Below are positions 1 through 8,077 of a DNA stretch of 64,000 nucleotides, in pieces. The notes under the pieces are model-generated. The model did no database searches and was not told the origin of the DNA. It saw nothing but the letters and a program-made list of their open reading frames with translations. The stretch lies in NCBI RefSeq assembly GCF_015752315.1, contig NZ_JADOVJ010000001.1, positions 2,844,501 to 2,908,500 of the forward strand. Direction: 5' to 3'. This DNA comes from Nocardioides luteus. GTDB taxonomy: Bacteria > Actinomycetota > Actinomycetes > Propionibacteriales > Nocardioidaceae. Position 1 is the first letter of the stretch, and every line of letters starts with the position of its first letter. The position numbers and the translations under genes are program-made.

Positions 1-426
1 CGAGTCGCCGGCCAGGATCACCCCGGACGCGCCGGCGGCGTCGGCGCAGCGGATGACCGTGCCGGCGTTGCCGGGATCGCGTACGTCGGCACAGATCACC
101 ACGAGCGGACCGGCGATGTCGGCGAGCGGGACGTCGAGGAACCGGCACAGCGCCACCACACCGGCTGGTGTGACCGAGTCGGACAGGCCGGCCATGGCCC
201 GGTCATCGACGAGCGTCACCGACGAATCCGCCAGCAACGCGGCGTACGTCTCCGCCCCCGCCTCGGTGGCGAAGATCTCCTGTACGCAACCGCTCACCCC
301 GAGCGCGCCCTCGACCGCCTTCGGGCCATCGGCCAGGAAGAGACCTCGCTCCGCACGAACCGAACGGCGGGCGAGCTTACGGATCTCTTTCAAGCGGGAG
401 TTCCCCGACGACAGCAAATCACTCAC
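1..426 (-). CDS. TrmH/SpoU-family rRNA 2'-O-methyltransferase (C-terminus beyond window)
   Basis: The 142 codons present read from a GTG at 426 (GTG-AGT-GAT) and run off the left edge, so the C-terminal part of the catalytic domain is missing. An N-terminal substrate-binding-like segment (KEIRKLARRSVRAERGLFLADGP) is followed by the SpoU motif-1 region DPGNAGTVIRCADAAGASGV near residues 117-136, which carries the conserved N-x-G-x-x-x-R. These enzymes transfer a methyl group from SAM to a ribose 2'-hydroxyl in rRNA or tRNA. It follows rplT on the same strand, a common actinobacterial order, with a hairpin between them. The exact target nucleotide cannot be read from this fragment. Confidence 0.85.
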   Translation of the reverse strand, partial: MSDLLSSGNSRLKEIRKLARRSVRAERGLFLADGPKAVEGALGVSGCVQEIFATEAGAETYAALLADSSVTLVDDRAMAGLSDSVTPAGVVALCRFLDVPLADIAGPLVVICADVRDPGNAGTVIRCADAAGASGVILAGDS

Positions 427-455
427 CCCGTGATCGAGTACGCATGCAAATGGAA

Positions 456-498
456 CGTGGGAGTCCCAGTGCCACCAGGTGACACCAAGACTCCCACG
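456..498 (-). terminator. Hairpin after rplT
   Basis: Perfect 10-bp arms CGTGGGAGTC (456-465) and GACTCCCACG (489-498) flank a loop with a further CACC/GGTG pairing. On the minus strand the hairpin is followed by a T-containing stretch (TTCCATTT). It probably ends the infC-rpmI-rplT transcript before the methyltransferase gene. Confidence 0.55.
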
Positions 499-511
499 AT
501 CGGAGTCAGAC

Positions 512-895
512 TCAGGCGTTCGCCGGGGCGTTGACGTCCTCCGGCAGCGCAGCCTTGGCCTGGGCGACGAGCGCGTTGAACGCGGTCACGTCGTTGACGG
601 CGAGGTCGGCCAGGATCTTGCGGTCGACCTCGATGCCGGCCAGGTTGAGACCCTGGATGAAGCGGTTGTAGGTCATGCCCTCGGCGCGCGCCGCGGCGTT
701 GATCCGCTGGATCCACAGGCGACGGAAGTTGCCCTTGTTCTTGCGGCGGTCGTTGTAGGAGTAGACCAGCGAGTGGGTGACCTGCTCCTTCGCCTTGCGG
801 TAGAGGCGCGAGCGCTGGCCCCGGTAACCGGAGGCCCGCTCGAGGGTGGTGCGACGCTTCTTCGCAGCGTTCACTGCGCGCTTGACGCGTGCCAT
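512..895 (-). CDS. rplT: 50S ribosomal protein L20
   Basis: 127 residues, normal length for bacterial L20, beginning [20 protein letters not shown] and rich in Arg/Lys throughout, as expected of a protein that binds 23S rRNA early in large-subunit assembly. An AAGGAG ribosome site precedes the ATG by 7 nt. It is the last gene of infC-rpmI-rplT, 48 nt after rpmI. In other bacteria L20 represses its own operon; no L20-binding mimic could be recognised here. Confidence 0.98.
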   Translation of the reverse strand: MARVKRAVNAAKKRRTTLERASGYRGQRSRLYRKAKEQVTHSLVYSYNDRRKNKGNFRRLWIQRINAAARAEGMTYNRFIQGLNLAGIEVDRKILADLAVNDVTAFNALVAQAKAALPEDVNAPANA

Positions 896-943
896 TTCAG
901 TGCTCCTTGAATGCTCTGGGGAAAGTTCGGGTGATCAGCGGTC

Positions 944-1156
944 TCAGCGACCGAGCAGCTTCTTCGCGCGCTTGACGTCGGCGGGGGCGAGCTCCACCAG
1001 ACCGGCGTTGCGACGGTGCTTCTTGCGCGAGCCGGTCGTCGGCGCGGAGGCGAACGCAGCGCCGGACTTACGGCCGGCCTGCAGGCGCTGGATCTTCCCG
1101 GAACCGGTCACCTTGAAGCGCTTCTTGGAACCGGAGTGGGTCTTGTTCTTCGGCAT
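944..1156 (-). CDS. rpmI: 50S ribosomal protein L35
   Basis: 70 residues starting MPKNKTHSGSKKRFKVTGSG, the canonical L35 N-terminus, which fixes the ATG at 1156 although the reading frame stays open 11 codons further upstream. It is strongly basic with the KKRFKVTGSGKI core and a C-terminal KRAKKLLGR. L35 is a small zinc-free component of the large subunit. It lies between infC and rplT, the standard order in bacteria. Confidence 0.97.
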   Translation of the reverse strand: MPKNKTHSGSKKRFKVTGSGKIQRLQAGRKSGAAFASAPTTGSRKKHRRNAGLVELAPADVKRAKKLLGR

Positions 1157-1226
1157 AGTTCTTCCTTCTCTCGTCGTCCGGCCGGTCACGGGGCGCCGCG
1201 GCGGCGGAAGTCAGTGGATCGACCGG

Positions 1227-1910
1227 TCAGAGGTCGATGTCGGGGTCGAGGTTCTCCGAGCGGCGCTTGACCTTGGGGGTCGATGCCGGACGGGCGGCGT
1301 TCGCGGCCGTACGCTCCGCCTTCTCGGCGGCCTCGTCGGCGGCACGCTCGGCGGCCTTCTCCTCCTTGGCCGTCTTCGCCTCCACCTTGGCGTCGGCCTT
1401 CTTCTTGTGGGGGCCGAGCACCATGATCATGTTGCGGCCGTCCTGCTTCGGCGAGGACTCGACGAAGCCCAGGTCCTGGACGTCGTCGGCCAGCTGCTGC
1501 AGCAGGCGGAAGCCGAGCTCGGGACGGTGCTGCTCACGACCGCGGAACATGATCGTGATCTTGACCTTGTCCCCGGCGTTGAGGAACCGCACGACGTGAC
1601 CCTTCTTGGTCTCGTAGTCGTGCTTGTCGATCTTCGGACGAAGCTTCATCTCCTTGATGATCACGTTCGTCTGGTTTCGACGGGCTTCACGGGCCTTCTG
1701 GGCGTTCTCGTACTTGAACTTCCCGTAGTCCATGAGCTTGCAGACCGGCGGCTTGCCCTGCGGGGCGATCTCGACCAGGTCGAGGTCGGCCTCCTGGGCC
1801 AGGCGCAGCGCGTCAGGGGTCGGCACGATGCCGACCGTCTCTCCGTTGGGACCAACGAGGCGGACCTCGGGAACCCGGATCCGGTCGTTGATACGAAGCT
1901 CAGTGCTGAT
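1227..1910 (-). CDS. infC: Translation initiation factor IF-3, probable AUC start
   Basis: 227 residues beginning [20 protein letters not shown]. The N-terminal domain, linker ([17 protein letters not shown]) and C-terminal domain ([10 protein letters not shown], then [15 protein letters not shown]) are intact, followed by an acidic/lysine-rich actinobacterial tail of about 50 residues. IF-3 binds the 30S subunit and rejects non-AUG starts and elongator tRNA. There is no ATG, GTG or TTG near the expected start. A GGAGG at 1915-1919 sits 4 nt before an ATC codon, matching the known use of rare start codons (AUU in E. coli) for IF-3 autoregulation. The frame is open further upstream but that part overlaps the leader hairpin. 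Confidence 0.93.
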   Translation of the reverse strand: MSTELRINDRIRVPEVRLVGPNGETVGIVPTPDALRLAQEADLDLVEIAPQGKPPVCKLMDYGKFKYENAQKAREARRNQTNVIIKEMKLRPKIDKHDYETKKGHVVRFLNAGDKVKITIMFRGREQHRPELGFRLLQQLADDVQDLGFVESSPKQDGRNMIMVLGPHKKKADAKVEAKTAKEEKAAERAADEAAEKAERTAANAARPASTPKVKRRSENLDPDIDL

Positions 1911-1914
1911 GTGT

Positions 1915-1919
1915 CCTCC
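1915..1919 (-). promoter_or_regulatory. Ribosome binding site that decides the infC start
   Basis: GGAGG on the minus strand, 4 nt before ATC 1910-1908. It is the only strong Shine-Dalgarno sequence near the conserved IF-3 N-terminus, and so supports the AUC start. Confidence 0.7.
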
Positions 1920-1985
1920 AGTTGTTTGGCTGCGGAGGCTCTGGATCTTGCTTTCCGGGCCGCGTGCACGGGCGGTCCGGAAATG

Positions 1986-2023
1986 AAAAAGGGCTTCCGC
2001 TGGAATTGTCACAAGCGGAAGCC
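1986..2023 (-). terminator. Terminator-like attenuator in the infC leader
   Basis: Perfect 10-bp arms GGCTTCCGCT (2023-2014 on the minus strand) and AGCGGAAGCC (2001-1992) with a 12-nt loop, followed after one C by TTTTT (1990-1986). It has the form of an intrinsic terminator, but it lies 76 nt upstream of the infC start. It is therefore likely a conditional terminator for infC-rpmI-rplT rather than an end-of-gene signal. Confidence 0.7.
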
Positions 2024-2068
2024 AGTCATAACGCTCACCCATGCATGGGCTTGCACCACCGAATCCAT
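2009..2068 (-). CDS. Possible 19-residue leader peptide upstream of infC
   Basis: ATG at 2068 reads [19 protein letters not shown] and stops at TGA 2011-2009. The stop falls just inside the loop, immediately after the first arm of the terminator-like hairpin, so a ribosome reaching it would cover that arm and keep the hairpin from folding. A weak GGGG lies just upstream of the ATG. There is no protein family evidence; the case rests only on position relative to the hairpin. Confidence 0.3.
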   Translation of the reverse strand: MDSVVQAHAWVSVMTGFRL

Positions 2069-2278
2069 TGCCCCACAAATCTCTGGGACACTCTCTTCGG
2101 GACCGGAACCCGACGACCTTTGTTGCTCACGGTCGATGCGGGTGGGAGAACGCTGTTGTGATCTCCGCTTGTTGGATCAACCGACGGCGTACGTCGGCTG
2201 ATCGGTCAACACGGAACACTACTGCAACATTCCCTGCCGTCCCAATCCCCAGGGCGCCCGGGGTGTCCGGCACAGACC

Positions 2279-2782
2279 TCAGGGCCGCACCCAGGCCGTA
2301 CGCGGCCCGACGGTCGCCAGCTGCCAGCCCTCGGCCACCTTGTGCAGGTCGTCGCCCTCGATGGCGAACGGGACCGGACCGGCGAGATCGAGCACGAGCG
2401 CGTCGGCGCCGTCGTGGACGGCGGCCCGCGCCGCGTCGCGCAGGGAGACCGGCACGGGACGGGCGTCGGCCTGCCACGCCTGGAGCGAGGCGGTGCCGGT
2501 GAACCCGAGCAGCGCCTGCCGCCCGTCGGCGCCGGTGAGCAGCACGGTGGCCATGTCGGAGGTCTTGTCGTGGGCCAGACCGGCCTCGTCGACCTCGACC
2601 TCGCCCAGCACCGCGACGACCGGGACGAGCACCCGGGCGGCGGCGAGCGTGGTGAGCACGTCGGCCTGGGTGGCCTGGCCCGCTGCGTACGACCTCATCA
2701 CGGCCACGACCTCGGGGCTGGTCTCGCCGGTGTCGCCGGGAAACGCAGTGCCGAGGAGTCGCTTGTCGTTCATCTCCTCCAT
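2279..2782 (-). CDS. SseB-like protein
   Basis: 167 residues from the ATG at 2782; an ATG three codons later (2773) is preceded by GGAGGAG but at too short a spacing. The pattern of an N-terminal region, then VLVPVVA...GEVEVD...KTSDMATVLLTGADGRQALLGFTGTASLQAW, then LDLAGPVPFAIEGDDL, resembles the SseB N-terminal domain often encoded beside infC in actinobacteria. The molecular function is unknown. There is no signal peptide or membrane segment, so it is probably cytosolic. It diverges from the membrane protein at 2874. Confidence 0.7.
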   Translation of the reverse strand: MEEMNDKRLLGTAFPGDTGETSPEVVAVMRSYAAGQATQADVLTTLAAARVLVPVVAVLGEVEVDEAGLAHDKTSDMATVLLTGADGRQALLGFTGTASLQAWQADARPVPVSLRDAARAAVHDGADALVLDLAGPVPFAIEGDDLHKVAEGWQLATVGPRTAWVRP

Positions 2783-2873
2783 TGAACCCCAGCACGAGCC
2801 CCGGCCGAAGATCAGGGCCGATATCGGGGACAGTCCGGGTGCCGCATCACCGCTGCTGTGGGAGTCTGGAGAC

Positions 2874-3323
2874 ATGGACCAAGGCGCCTACCTCGCACTA
2901 GCCGCTGCGCTCACCGTGCTGGGCGCGATCTGGACGTGGATCGCGTTCCGACGGCGTGGCCTGGGCGCCGGCGTGAAGGGCCTGGGGTGGACGCTGATCG
3001 CCCCGGCCGCCTACCTGACCGGGCTGCTGCGTGCCGGCGGCAGGATCGTGGACGCGATCGCCGACTGGGCCGCGCGGCTGGTCTTCAGCCCGACCGTGTG
3101 GATCGGGTTCGGCATCGCCGCGCTGGCGATCGTGCTGATCTTCGTGGCCCGGGTGCTGCCCACCAAGGAGAGGCCGAGCCGTACCGCGCGGAGGGAGGCC
3201 GGCGCCGCCCCTGGTCCGGCCTCGGTCGCGGCCCCGAAGGCCGCCAAGGGTCCGCTGGCCGACGACGATGACGACGACCTGGCCGACGTCAACGACATCC
3301 TGAAGAAGTACGGCATCTCCTGA
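2874..3323 (+). CDS. Small membrane protein with acidic C-terminal tail
   Basis: 149 residues. An N-terminal hydrophobic helix (about residues 6-25), two further hydrophobic stretches (about 38-55 and 75-97, the last being WIGFGIAALAIVLIFVARVL) and a charged tail with a run of six Asp (near 132-137) ending DVNDILKKYGIS. I know no function for it. GGAG directly precedes the ATG, and it ends 44 nt before the next gene on the same strand, so the two may be co-transcribed. Confidence 0.75.
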   Translation: MDQGAYLALAAALTVLGAIWTWIAFRRRGLGAGVKGLGWTLIAPAAYLTGLLRAGGRIVDAIADWAARLVFSPTVWIGFGIAALAIVLIFVARVLPTKERPSRTARREAGAAPGPASVAAPKAAKGPLADDDDDDLADVNDILKKYGIS

Positions 3324-3367
3324 GCTCGACCGACTCCCCCGCTGCCGCGGATCTGCTCACGATCGCG

Positions 3368-3868
3368 ATGAGTCGTCCGGCCACCCTCGGTCCCGGGCGG
3401 CTGATCTGCGTCGACGGCCCCGCCGGCTCCGGGAAGACCACGCTGGCCTCCGCCCTGGCCGAGATGACCCAGGCCCCGGTGATCCACATGGACGACCTCT
3501 ACGCCGGCTGGGACGGTCTCGCCGCCGGCATCGCCCAGCTGGAGACGGTCCTGCTCCCCCTCGTCGAGGGCGCGCCGGGCTCCTACCGCCGCTACGACTG
3601 GCACCGAGGCGGCTATGCCGAGACGGTCATGGTCCCGCCGTGCCCGCTGCTCGTGGTCGAGGGTGTGGGCAGCGGCGCCGCGGCGTACGACGGCCTTCGC
3701 ACCGCCCTGGCGTGGGTCGACGCACCGGAGGAGCTGCGCCGGCGGCGCGGCATCGACCGCGACGGCGACACCTTCGCGCCGCACTGGGACGCGTGGGCGG
3801 CCGCCGAGGCCGGACACTTCGCCGAGAACCTGACCGCGGCCCGCGCCGACGTCGTCGTGCAGACCTAG
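3368..3868 (+). CDS. P-loop nucleoside/uridine-kinase-like ATPase
   Basis: 166 residues. A Walker A motif [15 protein letters not shown] near residues 16-30 is followed by [12 protein letters not shown], the acidic substrate-site segment of uridine-kinase-like proteins, and a Walker-B-like [11 protein letters not shown] lid-like [11 protein letters not shown] lies near residue 125. It is shorter than true uridine kinases (about 210 residues), so the substrate is uncertain. Its stop codon TAG (3866-3868) overlaps the stop of the convergent dioxygenase gene through a shared CTAG. Confidence 0.75.
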   Translation: MSRPATLGPGRLICVDGPAGSGKTTLASALAEMTQAPVIHMDDLYAGWDGLAAGIAQLETVLLPLVEGAPGSYRRYDWHRGGYAETVMVPPCPLLVVEGVGSGAAAYDGLRTALAWVDAPEELRRRRGIDRDGDTFAPHWDAWAAAEAGHFAENLTAARADVVVQT

Positions 3869-4812
3869 GAGATCAGCTCGTCGAGCCGGCTGTAGGCACG
3901 TGCGTCGCCCTCGAGCACGACGGAGCGCCGCCCGTCGACAGAGACCGGTACGTCACCCGCCACCGTGACCCGGCGCATCTCGCGCGGGTGGTGGTCGAAG
4001 TCGGCGACGGCGTAGTGCTGGGTCGCGCGGTTGTCCCACATCGCCACGTCGCCGGGCTGCCAGGCCCAGCGGATGGTGTTCTCGAGCTTGGTGACCCGGT
4101 CCTGGAGCAGGTTGAACAGGTGGATCGACTCGGTGGAGGTGAGCCCGTCGAACTCCTTCACGAACGAGCCGAGCACCAGCGACCGCTCCCCCGTCTCCGG
4201 ATGGACGCGGACAACCGGGTGCCGGGTCTCGAAGTGGATCGAGGCGAAGTCGTCGCGGGAGTAGTTGGCGTCGGGCTGCTCGTGCTCCTCGTCGCGCTGG
4301 GCGTAGTCGTAGGAGTTGGTGTGCACCGCCCACAGCTCATCGGCGAGCGCCTTCAGGGGCGACGGGAGCCGGTCGTAGGCGGCCGCGGTGTTGGCCCAGA
4401 TCGTGGTGCCTCCGTAGGGCGGCAGGGTGACCGCGCGCAGGACGGAGATCGCCGGCACCCGGTCGACGAAGGTGACGTCGGTGTGCCAGGCGTTGGCCGC
4501 CATGCCGGCGTTGGCGGTGACCCGCAGCACCCGCCCGGAGCCGGTGTTGACCGTCGGGTGCGCGGTCGTCAGCTCGCCGAACCGGGCCGCGAAGGTGCTC
4601 TGCTCCTCGTCGGTGAGCCCGTCCTGGCCTCGGAAGAAGAGCACCTTGTGGCGCAGCAGGGCGCTGCGTACGTCCTGGATCTGGGTGTCGTCGGCCTCGG
4701 CCAGGCGCAGGCCCTCGATGACGGCGCCGATCCGGGCGCCGGCGCGGCGGACCCGTACGCCCGAGGGGGTCTCGACGACGTCGGCGGGACGGTGCAGCTC
4801 GGTGATGGTCAC
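3865..4812 (-). CDS. TauD/TfdA-family Fe(II)/2-oxoglutarate dioxygenase
   Basis: 315 residues from GTG 4812, preceded by GGAGA. The iron facial triad is visible as H110-x-D112 (NAWHTDVTF) and H266 (NRATQHYAV), with R277/R280 likely holding 2-oxoglutarate. Family members hydroxylate sulfonates such as taurine, aryloxyacetates, or quaternary amines such as gamma-butyrobetaine, coupled to succinate release. It is the last gene of proX-proV-proW, 25 nt after proW, so its substrate is plausibly what that importer brings in. Sequence alone does not discriminate taurine from a betaine-type substrate. Confidence 0.88.
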   Translation of the reverse strand: MTITELHRPADVVETPSGVRVRRAGARIGAVIEGLRLAEADDTQIQDVRSALLRHKVLFFRGQDGLTDEEQSTFAARFGELTTAHPTVNTGSGRVLRVTANAGMAANAWHTDVTFVDRVPAISVLRAVTLPPYGGTTIWANTAAAYDRLPSPLKALADELWAVHTNSYDYAQRDEEHEQPDANYSRDDFASIHFETRHPVVRVHPETGERSLVLGSFVKEFDGLTSTESIHLFNLLQDRVTKLENTIRWAWQPGDVAMWDNRATQHYAVADFDHHPREMRRVTVAGDVPVSVDGRRSVVLEGDARAYSRLDELIS

Positions 4813-4837
4813 GTTCGTTCTCCGATCGGGATGAGGA

Positions 4838-5749
4838 TCAGGCGGGGGTGAGCTCGGGCTCGGCGGTCCTCGCGGGCGCACCGCCGCCGCGGCCCAGCCT
4901 CTTCGGCCACCACGACGGCGCCAGGCCACGCTGGCCGCCGAGGGCGGCCGAGACCCGGTCGAGGTAGATCGCGATGACGACTACCGCCAGGCCGCCTTCG
5001 ATCGAGGCGCCGATCTGCAGGCCCTGGACGGCGTTGACGACGACGCCGCCGAGGCCGGAGCCGCCGACCAGGCCGGCGACGACGACCATCGAGAGGGCCA
5101 GCATGATGACCTGGTTGACGCCGGTCATGATCGACTCCCTGGCCAGCGGGAGCTGCACCTCGCGCAGGATCTCCCAGCGGCCCGCGCCGAAGGCGGCGGC
5201 CGCCTCGACGGTCTCGGCGTCGACCTGGTTGATCCCCAGCTGGGTGAGCCGGACCGCGGGCGGCAGCGCGAACACGATCGTCGCGACCAGACCGGGCGCG
5301 TCCCCGACCCCGAAGAAGAGGATCGTCGGCAGCAGGTAGACGAAGACGGGCAGCGTCTGCATCAGGTCGAGCACCGGCCGCAGCGCGGCCCGCAGCGGTG
5401 GCGAGAAGGCCGACCAGATGCCCAGCGGGATGCCGATCACCAGGGCCACGAGCGTGGCCACGAGCACCGACGTGGTGGTCTGCATCGTCTCGTACCACAG
5501 GTCCATCGACTCGATCAGGAGCAGCCCGACGGTCAGCACCAGGGTCAGGACGACCTGGCGGGTCACCAGGAGCGCGATCACGGCCAGCACGATGATCATC
5601 GCGATCGGCGGCAGGCCGCCGAGCACGTTGTAGACCATCCGGAGCAGGAAGTTGAGCGCCTCCTTGATGCCGTCGAAGAACGGGCCGAGGTTGTCGGTGA
5701 GGAAGTTGATGACGTCCTCACCGAAGTCGCCGATGTGAAGGTCAGGCAT
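4838..5749 (-). CDS. proW: Quaternary-amine ABC transporter permease
   Basis: 303 residues with an N-terminal amphipathic part and about six membrane spans. The permease loop [44 protein letters not shown] matches the EAA motif of OpuA/ProU-type permeases that docks on the ATPase. In this family it imports glycine betaine, proline betaine, choline or related solutes. Its ATG overlaps the 3' end of proV by 8 nt, which suggests translational coupling. Confidence 0.9.
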   Translation of the reverse strand: MPDLHIGDFGEDVINFLTDNLGPFFDGIKEALNFLLRMVYNVLGGLPPIAMIIVLAVIALLVTRQVVLTLVLTVGLLLIESMDLWYETMQTTTSVLVATLVALVIGIPLGIWSAFSPPLRAALRPVLDLMQTLPVFVYLLPTILFFGVGDAPGLVATIVFALPPAVRLTQLGINQVDAETVEAAAAFGAGRWEILREVQLPLARESIMTGVNQVIMLALSMVVVAGLVGGSGLGGVVVNAVQGLQIGASIEGGLAVVVIAIYLDRVSAALGGQRGLAPSWWPKRLGRGGGAPARTAEPELTPA

Positions 5750-6992
5750 GGGCCACCTCCTTGGTCTCGGTCGCGGCGCTCCCGCCGTTGGCGGTGGACA
5801 GGGCGGAGAGGATCGCGGCCCGGGGCACGACCCCGACGATGCGGCCGTCGTCGTCGAGCACGGTCACCGGCACGACCTGACGTCCGGCGAGCTGCATGAA
5901 GTCGCCGACGACGTCGTCGGGCGCGACCTGCTCGAAGGGCTCGCCGAGCGCTTCCCGCAGGCTCTCGCCGCTGCTCAGGTCGGCGACCCGGTCGGCGGTC
6001 ACCACACCGAGCAGCCGGTCCTCGGCATCGGTCACGAAGGCACCGGTCACCTCGTTCTCGCCCAGCCTGGTGAGGGCGTCTGCGCGGCTGGTCTCCTCGT
6101 CGAGCACGAGGCGTGGCGGCCGCACCAGGTCGCCGGCGCTGAGCACCCGGGCCCGGTCCACGTCGGCGACGAACTCGCTGACGTACTCGTCGGCCGGGTG
6201 GGCGACGATCTCGGGTCCGGAGGCGACCTGGATGGTCCGGCCGTCACGCATCACCATCACCCGGTCGCCGATCCGCATGGCCTCGTTGAGGTCGTGGGTG
6301 ACGAAGACCGTCGTGCGCTGGTCCTGGGCCTGGAGGTCGACGAGCAGGTCCTGCATGTCGCGCCGGATCAGCGGGTCCAGTGCCGAGAACGGCTCGTCCA
6401 TCAGCAAGATCGGTGGGTCCACGGCCAGCGCACGCGCGAGCCCGACCCGCTGCCGCATGCCGCCGGAGAGCTCGTGCGGCAGCTTGTCGCCACGCCCGCC
6501 CAGGCCGACCCGCTCCAGGGCGGCGTCGGCCTTCTCCAGACGCTCCTGCTTCGTGGTGCCGCGTACCTTCAGGCCGTACGCCGCGTTCTCCCGCACCGTC
6601 CGGTGCGGGAACAGCGAGAAGTGCTGGAAGACCATCCCGATGCCGTTGTTGCGGAGCGCGCGCAGTCGCTGGTCGGAGACCTTGGTGATGTCCTCGCCGT
6701 CGATCAGCAGCTCGCCGGCGCTGGGCTCGTTGAGCCGGTTGATCATCCGCAGCACGGTCGACTTGCCCGAGCCGGACAGCCCCATGACGACGAACATCTC
6801 GCCCCGGGCGATCTCGAAGTCGATCTCGTGGGCACCGAGATAGCCGCCCGCCGCCGCGGCCGCCGCACGCGGGTCCTCGGCGGCCAGCGCCTTCTCGGCC
6901 TGCCTGCGGCCGAGCCCGTAGACCTTGCTCAGGCCCCGCCCGACGATCGCCGGCGAGCCCGTCTCGTTGGGTTCCGTCTTCGTCTCGCTCAT
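5742..6992 (-). CDS. proV: Quaternary-amine ABC transporter ATPase with CBS domains
   Basis: 416 residues starting MSETKTEPNE. Walker A GLSGSGKST, signature LSGGMRQRVGLARAL and Walker B ILLMDEPFSALDP are all intact. The N-terminal extension typical of ProV and a C-terminal pair of CBS-like repeats (ending VVPVTVLDDDGRIVGVVPRAAI) are present; in OpuA these repeats sense ionic strength. ATG 6992 overlaps the proX stop by one base (TGATG) with GGAGA upstream. Confidence 0.92.
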   Translation of the reverse strand: MSETKTEPNETGSPAIVGRGLSKVYGLGRRQAEKALAAEDPRAAAAAAGGYLGAHEIDFEIARGEMFVVMGLSGSGKSTVLRMINRLNEPSAGELLIDGEDITKVSDQRLRALRNNGIGMVFQHFSLFPHRTVRENAAYGLKVRGTTKQERLEKADAALERVGLGGRGDKLPHELSGGMRQRVGLARALAVDPPILLMDEPFSALDPLIRRDMQDLLVDLQAQDQRTTVFVTHDLNEAMRIGDRVMVMRDGRTIQVASGPEIVAHPADEYVSEFVADVDRARVLSAGDLVRPPRLVLDEETSRADALTRLGENEVTGAFVTDAEDRLLGVVTADRVADLSSGESLREALGEPFEQVAPDDVVGDFMQLAGRQVVPVTVLDDDGRIVGVVPRAAILSALSTANGGSAATETKEVAHA

Positions 6993-7948
6993 CAGATCTC
7001 CGCCTTCTCGCCGTCGGCGTCCTCGACCCCGTCGAGGAACCGGGCGACCTTCTCGGGGTTGTCGTCGATCCACGCCTCGGCGATGTCGGCGAGCTCCTTC
7101 CCGGACTTGTCGTGGTCGTAGTAGAACTGCCCGGCCTCGTCGGTGCTGAAGCTCAGGTTGGACAGGAACTCGGCGATCTCGGGATTGTCGTCCTCGAACC
7201 CCTTGCGGGTGACGGTGCGGATCTCGCCGGCGCCGCCCCAGACCTTGTCGGGGTCCTCGAGGAAGACCGCGTCGAACTGCACCGTCATCCAGTGCGGGCT
7301 CCAGCCGAGGAACACGATCGGCTGGCCCGCCTTCTGCGACTTCTCGACCTGGGCGAGCATCGCCGGGGTGCCGCTGGCGACGAGCTTCCAGTCACCCAGC
7401 CCGTACGCGTCCTCGTCGATCGCCTTCTGGATCGTCTCGTTGCCCGGGGAGCCGGCCTCGATGCCGTAGATCTTCCGGCCGAACCTCGCGCCGTTGGCGT
7501 CGAGGTCGGCGAGCGACTCGATCCCGAGCTGGTCGGCGACGTCGCCGGGGACGGCCGGGGCGTACTCGGTGCCCTTCACGATCGTGGAGAGCACCTCGAC
7601 CTCGCCGGAGTCGATGGGGTCGCCGAAGCTGGGCTCCTGCGAGGGCCACCAGTTGCCGAGGTAGGCGTCGATCTGGCCCGAGGAGACCGCGGTCGCGGCA
7701 TTCTCGACGGAGAGGTTCTTCTTGATGCTGGCGTCGTAGCCGAGCTCCTGGAGGATCTGGACGGCGACCTCGTTCTCAACCTGGAGGTCGACCCACGGCT
7801 GCTCGGCGAGGACCACCGAGTCCTCGGCTCCTCCGGAGTCGCTCTGGGCGAAACCGTCACGCTCGCTCGCGGTGGTGCAGGCGGACAGGGTGCCTGCCGT
7901 CGTCGCGACGGCGAGGGCGGCCAAGGCCAGGCGGTGGGGGCGGCGCAT
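6992..7948 (-). CDS. proX: Quaternary-amine-binding lipoprotein
   Basis: 318 residues from ATG 7948 (MRRPHRLALAALAVATTAGT), chosen because GGAG lies 7 nt upstream; an in-frame ATG eight codons earlier lacks this. A basic start, hydrophobic core and LSAC lipobox mark a membrane-anchored lipoprotein. The mature part has the OpuAC fold pattern, with aromatic residues suited to cation-pi binding of trimethylammonium groups (PWVDLQVEN, NWWPSQ, GWSPHWM). It delivers substrate to the ProVW importer. First gene of the operon. Confidence 0.9.
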   Translation of the reverse strand: MRRPHRLALAALAVATTAGTLSACTTASERDGFAQSDSGGAEDSVVLAEQPWVDLQVENEVAVQILQELGYDASIKKNLSVENAATAVSSGQIDAYLGNWWPSQEPSFGDPIDSGEVEVLSTIVKGTEYAPAVPGDVADQLGIESLADLDANGARFGRKIYGIEAGSPGNETIQKAIDEDAYGLGDWKLVASGTPAMLAQVEKSQKAGQPIVFLGWSPHWMTVQFDAVFLEDPDKVWGGAGEIRTVTRKGFEDDNPEIAEFLSNLSFSTDEAGQFYYDHDKSGKELADIAEAWIDDNPEKVARFLDGVEDADGEKAEI

Positions 7949-7975
7949 GCGTGCTCCATCCATTCGGTTCATATA

Positions 7976-7993
7976 TGTCTAACACACTAGACA
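7976..7993. promoter_or_regulatory. Candidate operator upstream of proX
   Basis: A perfect inverted repeat TGTCTA-ACACAC-TAGACA 28 nt before the proX start. It abuts TATATG on the minus strand, a plausible -10, so a bound repressor would block this promoter. The bound protein is unknown. Confidence 0.5.
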
Positions 7994-8077
7994 TTGACCT
8001 TTCGGGTGTTCCAGCACGTCGACCCGCGGAGCAAGACCAGGATCGAGAGGCTGCGATAGAGAGTCTCTATGGCTGAT

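Larger units (their letters stand above)
1911..2278 (-). other. infC leader and promoter region (368 nt without a confirmed gene)
   Basis: It holds the RBS, attenuator hairpin and short leader ORF listed separately. Further upstream is an imperfect inverted repeat, GATCAACCGAC (2175-2185) and GTCGGCTGATC (2193-2203), with one mismatch. TTGACC on the minus strand just beyond it is a possible -35, but no convincing -10 could be placed. Nothing else recognisable is present. Confidence 0.5.

Noticed and set aside
1911..2078. N-terminal extension of IF-3 starting MWGNGFGG
   Set aside because: It reads through the terminator-like hairpin and lacks similarity to IF-3; the GGAGG and ATC fit the conserved N-terminus better.
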